64,000 nt of DNA from Burkholderia oklahomensis C6786 (GTDB lineage Bacteria > Pseudomonadota > Gammaproteobacteria > Burkholderiales > Burkholderiaceae). Position numbers and translations under genes: made by a program. Location of the stretch: assembly GCF_000959365.1 (NCBI RefSeq), contig NZ_CP009555.1, positions 2,046,001 through 2,110,000 on the forward strand, given 5' to 3'. Shown in pieces: positions 63,142 to 64,000 of this stretch (its first letter is position 1; each line of letters begins with the position of its first letter). Below the pieces are notes generated by a model. That model saw nothing but the letters and a program-made list of their open reading frames with translations. It ran no database searches and had not been told where the DNA came from.

Positions 63142-64000
63142 GACGTGACGGCGATCAGTTCGAATTTGAGATCGTTGATTCCGGACGGCGCGTAGATCAT
63201 CGCCGACTGGGCCTGCAGCATTCGCTCATAGAGCGGGCTGCGCGCATCGAGCGCGAAGTAGCATGCGCCCGGGCGCACGGGAATCGCGGGCGGCACCTGC
63301 GGCGTGTACGCGAGGCGCACGCCCGGCATCGCGGACAGCACGAGCTTGTCGACGTCGTCCGGCGCGCCGACCTTGAAGCGCGCGGGCACGGCCTCGACGA
63401 GCTCGACCGAAGGCATGTCCGCCGACACCGCGAGATAGAACGCGGTCTTGTCGTCGATCTTGCCGGAATCGAGCCGTCCGACGTGGAACGACGGCCGCAC
63501 TTCCTCGAGCGTGATCGCGAAGTAGCGCGTCGAGATCACGGTCTCGAGCAGGTCGCGCAGGATCGTGTCGAGGCGCGCGAAGCCGGGGCCCGGATCGTCA
63601 TGCCGATAAGCGGGCAGATCGGCGAGCACATAGCCCTTCGAAAACGTCATCAGCTGGCCGGCAAGGCGCAGCAGTTCCTGGAACAGCCGCTCCGGATGCA
63701 GCGCCGAATGCTGGTGCAGGTGCGCGAGCGCGGCGAACGCGGCGCTTGCCGTGTGCAGCAGCCAGAACGATGCGATGTCGCCCGAGCGGAATTCGATGAT
63801 GTTCTTCGTCGGTTCGCGATGGAAGCCGTACAGCGCGTTCACCTTCGCCTGCAGCGCGTCGATCAGCTGGCGCAGGCGCTGATGCAGGATTGGCGACGCC
63901 TCGATCGCAAGGCACGGCGGCACGAAGCTGTCGTCGATCTCGAAGCCGGACGTCGCGGTGCGGCGCACGCGCACGAGCGGGATCGACAGCAACTGGTCGC
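63138..64000 (-). CDS. tssK: T6SS baseplate subunit TssK, 5' end outside the window
   Basis: 287 codons visible of about 445; the frame stays open to the window edge, so no start lies here. TssK features: EIDDSFVPPCLAIEASPIL, SFWLLHTASAAFAALAHLHQ, YRHDDPGPGFARLDTIL, and the C-terminal membrane-facing FKVGAPDDVDKLVLSAMPGV. It links the baseplate to the TssJLM complex. The stop overlaps the tssL start. The rest of the T6SS cluster should follow beyond 64000. Confidence 0.95.
   Translation of the reverse strand, partial: DQLLSIPLVRVRRTATSGFEIDDSFVPPCLAIEASPILHQRLRQLIDALQAKVNALYGFHREPTKNIIEFRSGDIASFWLLHTASAAFAALAHLHQHSALHPERLFQELLRLAGQLMTFSKGYVLADLPAYRHDDPGPGFARLDTILRDLLETVISTRYFAITLEEVRPSFHVGRLDSGKIDDKTAFYLAVSADMPSVELVEAVPARFKVGAPDDVDKLVLSAMPGVRLAYTPQVPPAIPVRPGACYFALDARSPLYERMLQAQSAMIYAPSGINDLKFELIAVTS

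Overview
The window is a stretch of a GC-rich beta-proteobacterial chromosome, most like Burkholderia and probably the B. pseudomallei/thailandensis group. This rests on codon use, on the run mla - yadGH - bolA - murA - his - tatABC - degQ/S - petABC - sspAB, and on a type VI secretion (T6SS) locus close downstream. No database search was possible; every name comes from motifs and gene order.

Layout. 1-4641: gltB (5' end outside the window) and gltD, closed by a strong intrinsic terminator. 4919-6990: an alanine/glycine:Na+ symporter with an overlapping RNA 2',3'-cyclic phosphodiesterase gene. 7645-10215 (minus): DadA-like D-amino-acid dehydrogenase and an MFS carrier. 10387-10566: thirty perfect ATGCCG units, beside the collapsed remnant of a short-chain dehydrogenase that overlaps the end of an SbmA/BacA-type ABC exporter (10733-12499, minus). 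12776-16463: TPP riboswitch and thiOSGE. 16563-20705: the mlaFEDACB phospholipid-transport operon. 20935-32921: ABC-2 exporter, bolA, murA and the complete histidine set hisGDCBHAFIE, with a MarC-family gene between hisB and hisH and a DUF4870 and a HIT gene at the end. 33009-34616: tatABC. 34924-36900: divergent DegQ/S protease and Nif3-like genes. 37121-41203: petABC, sspA, sspB.

The conserved block ends at tRNA-Thr (41224-41299). A tyrosine recombinase and its small DUF4224 partner start an accessory island with visibly lower GC in places. It holds a complete IS3-family element, a broken trbL conjugation gene, an IS fragment, a SET-domain methyltransferase, an AraC-type regulator, a GNAT acetyltransferase, a polyamine-type ABC importer lacking an ATPase gene, and an H-NS-type silencer. 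I could not find the far attachment site.

53001-59982 is a T6SS effector module: VgrG with a C-terminal TTR-like tail, a Tle3-type lipase, a Tla3/DUF2875 membrane protein and a PAAR tip. A truncated reading frame and an IS5-family element with an A8 slippage site follow. 61066-62262 is a small trimeric autotransporter adhesin, convergent with tssL and tssK (tssK runs off the window), the edge of a core T6SS cluster.

I found no CRISPR array, and nothing I can call a wholly new system. The best leads are the island cargo (SET protein, AraC/ABC unit with paired operator-like repeats), the repeated ACTCGTGGC motif that resembles the IS3 element's own ends, the 13-bp repeats between tRNA and integrase, and the hexanucleotide array next to a decaying gene.
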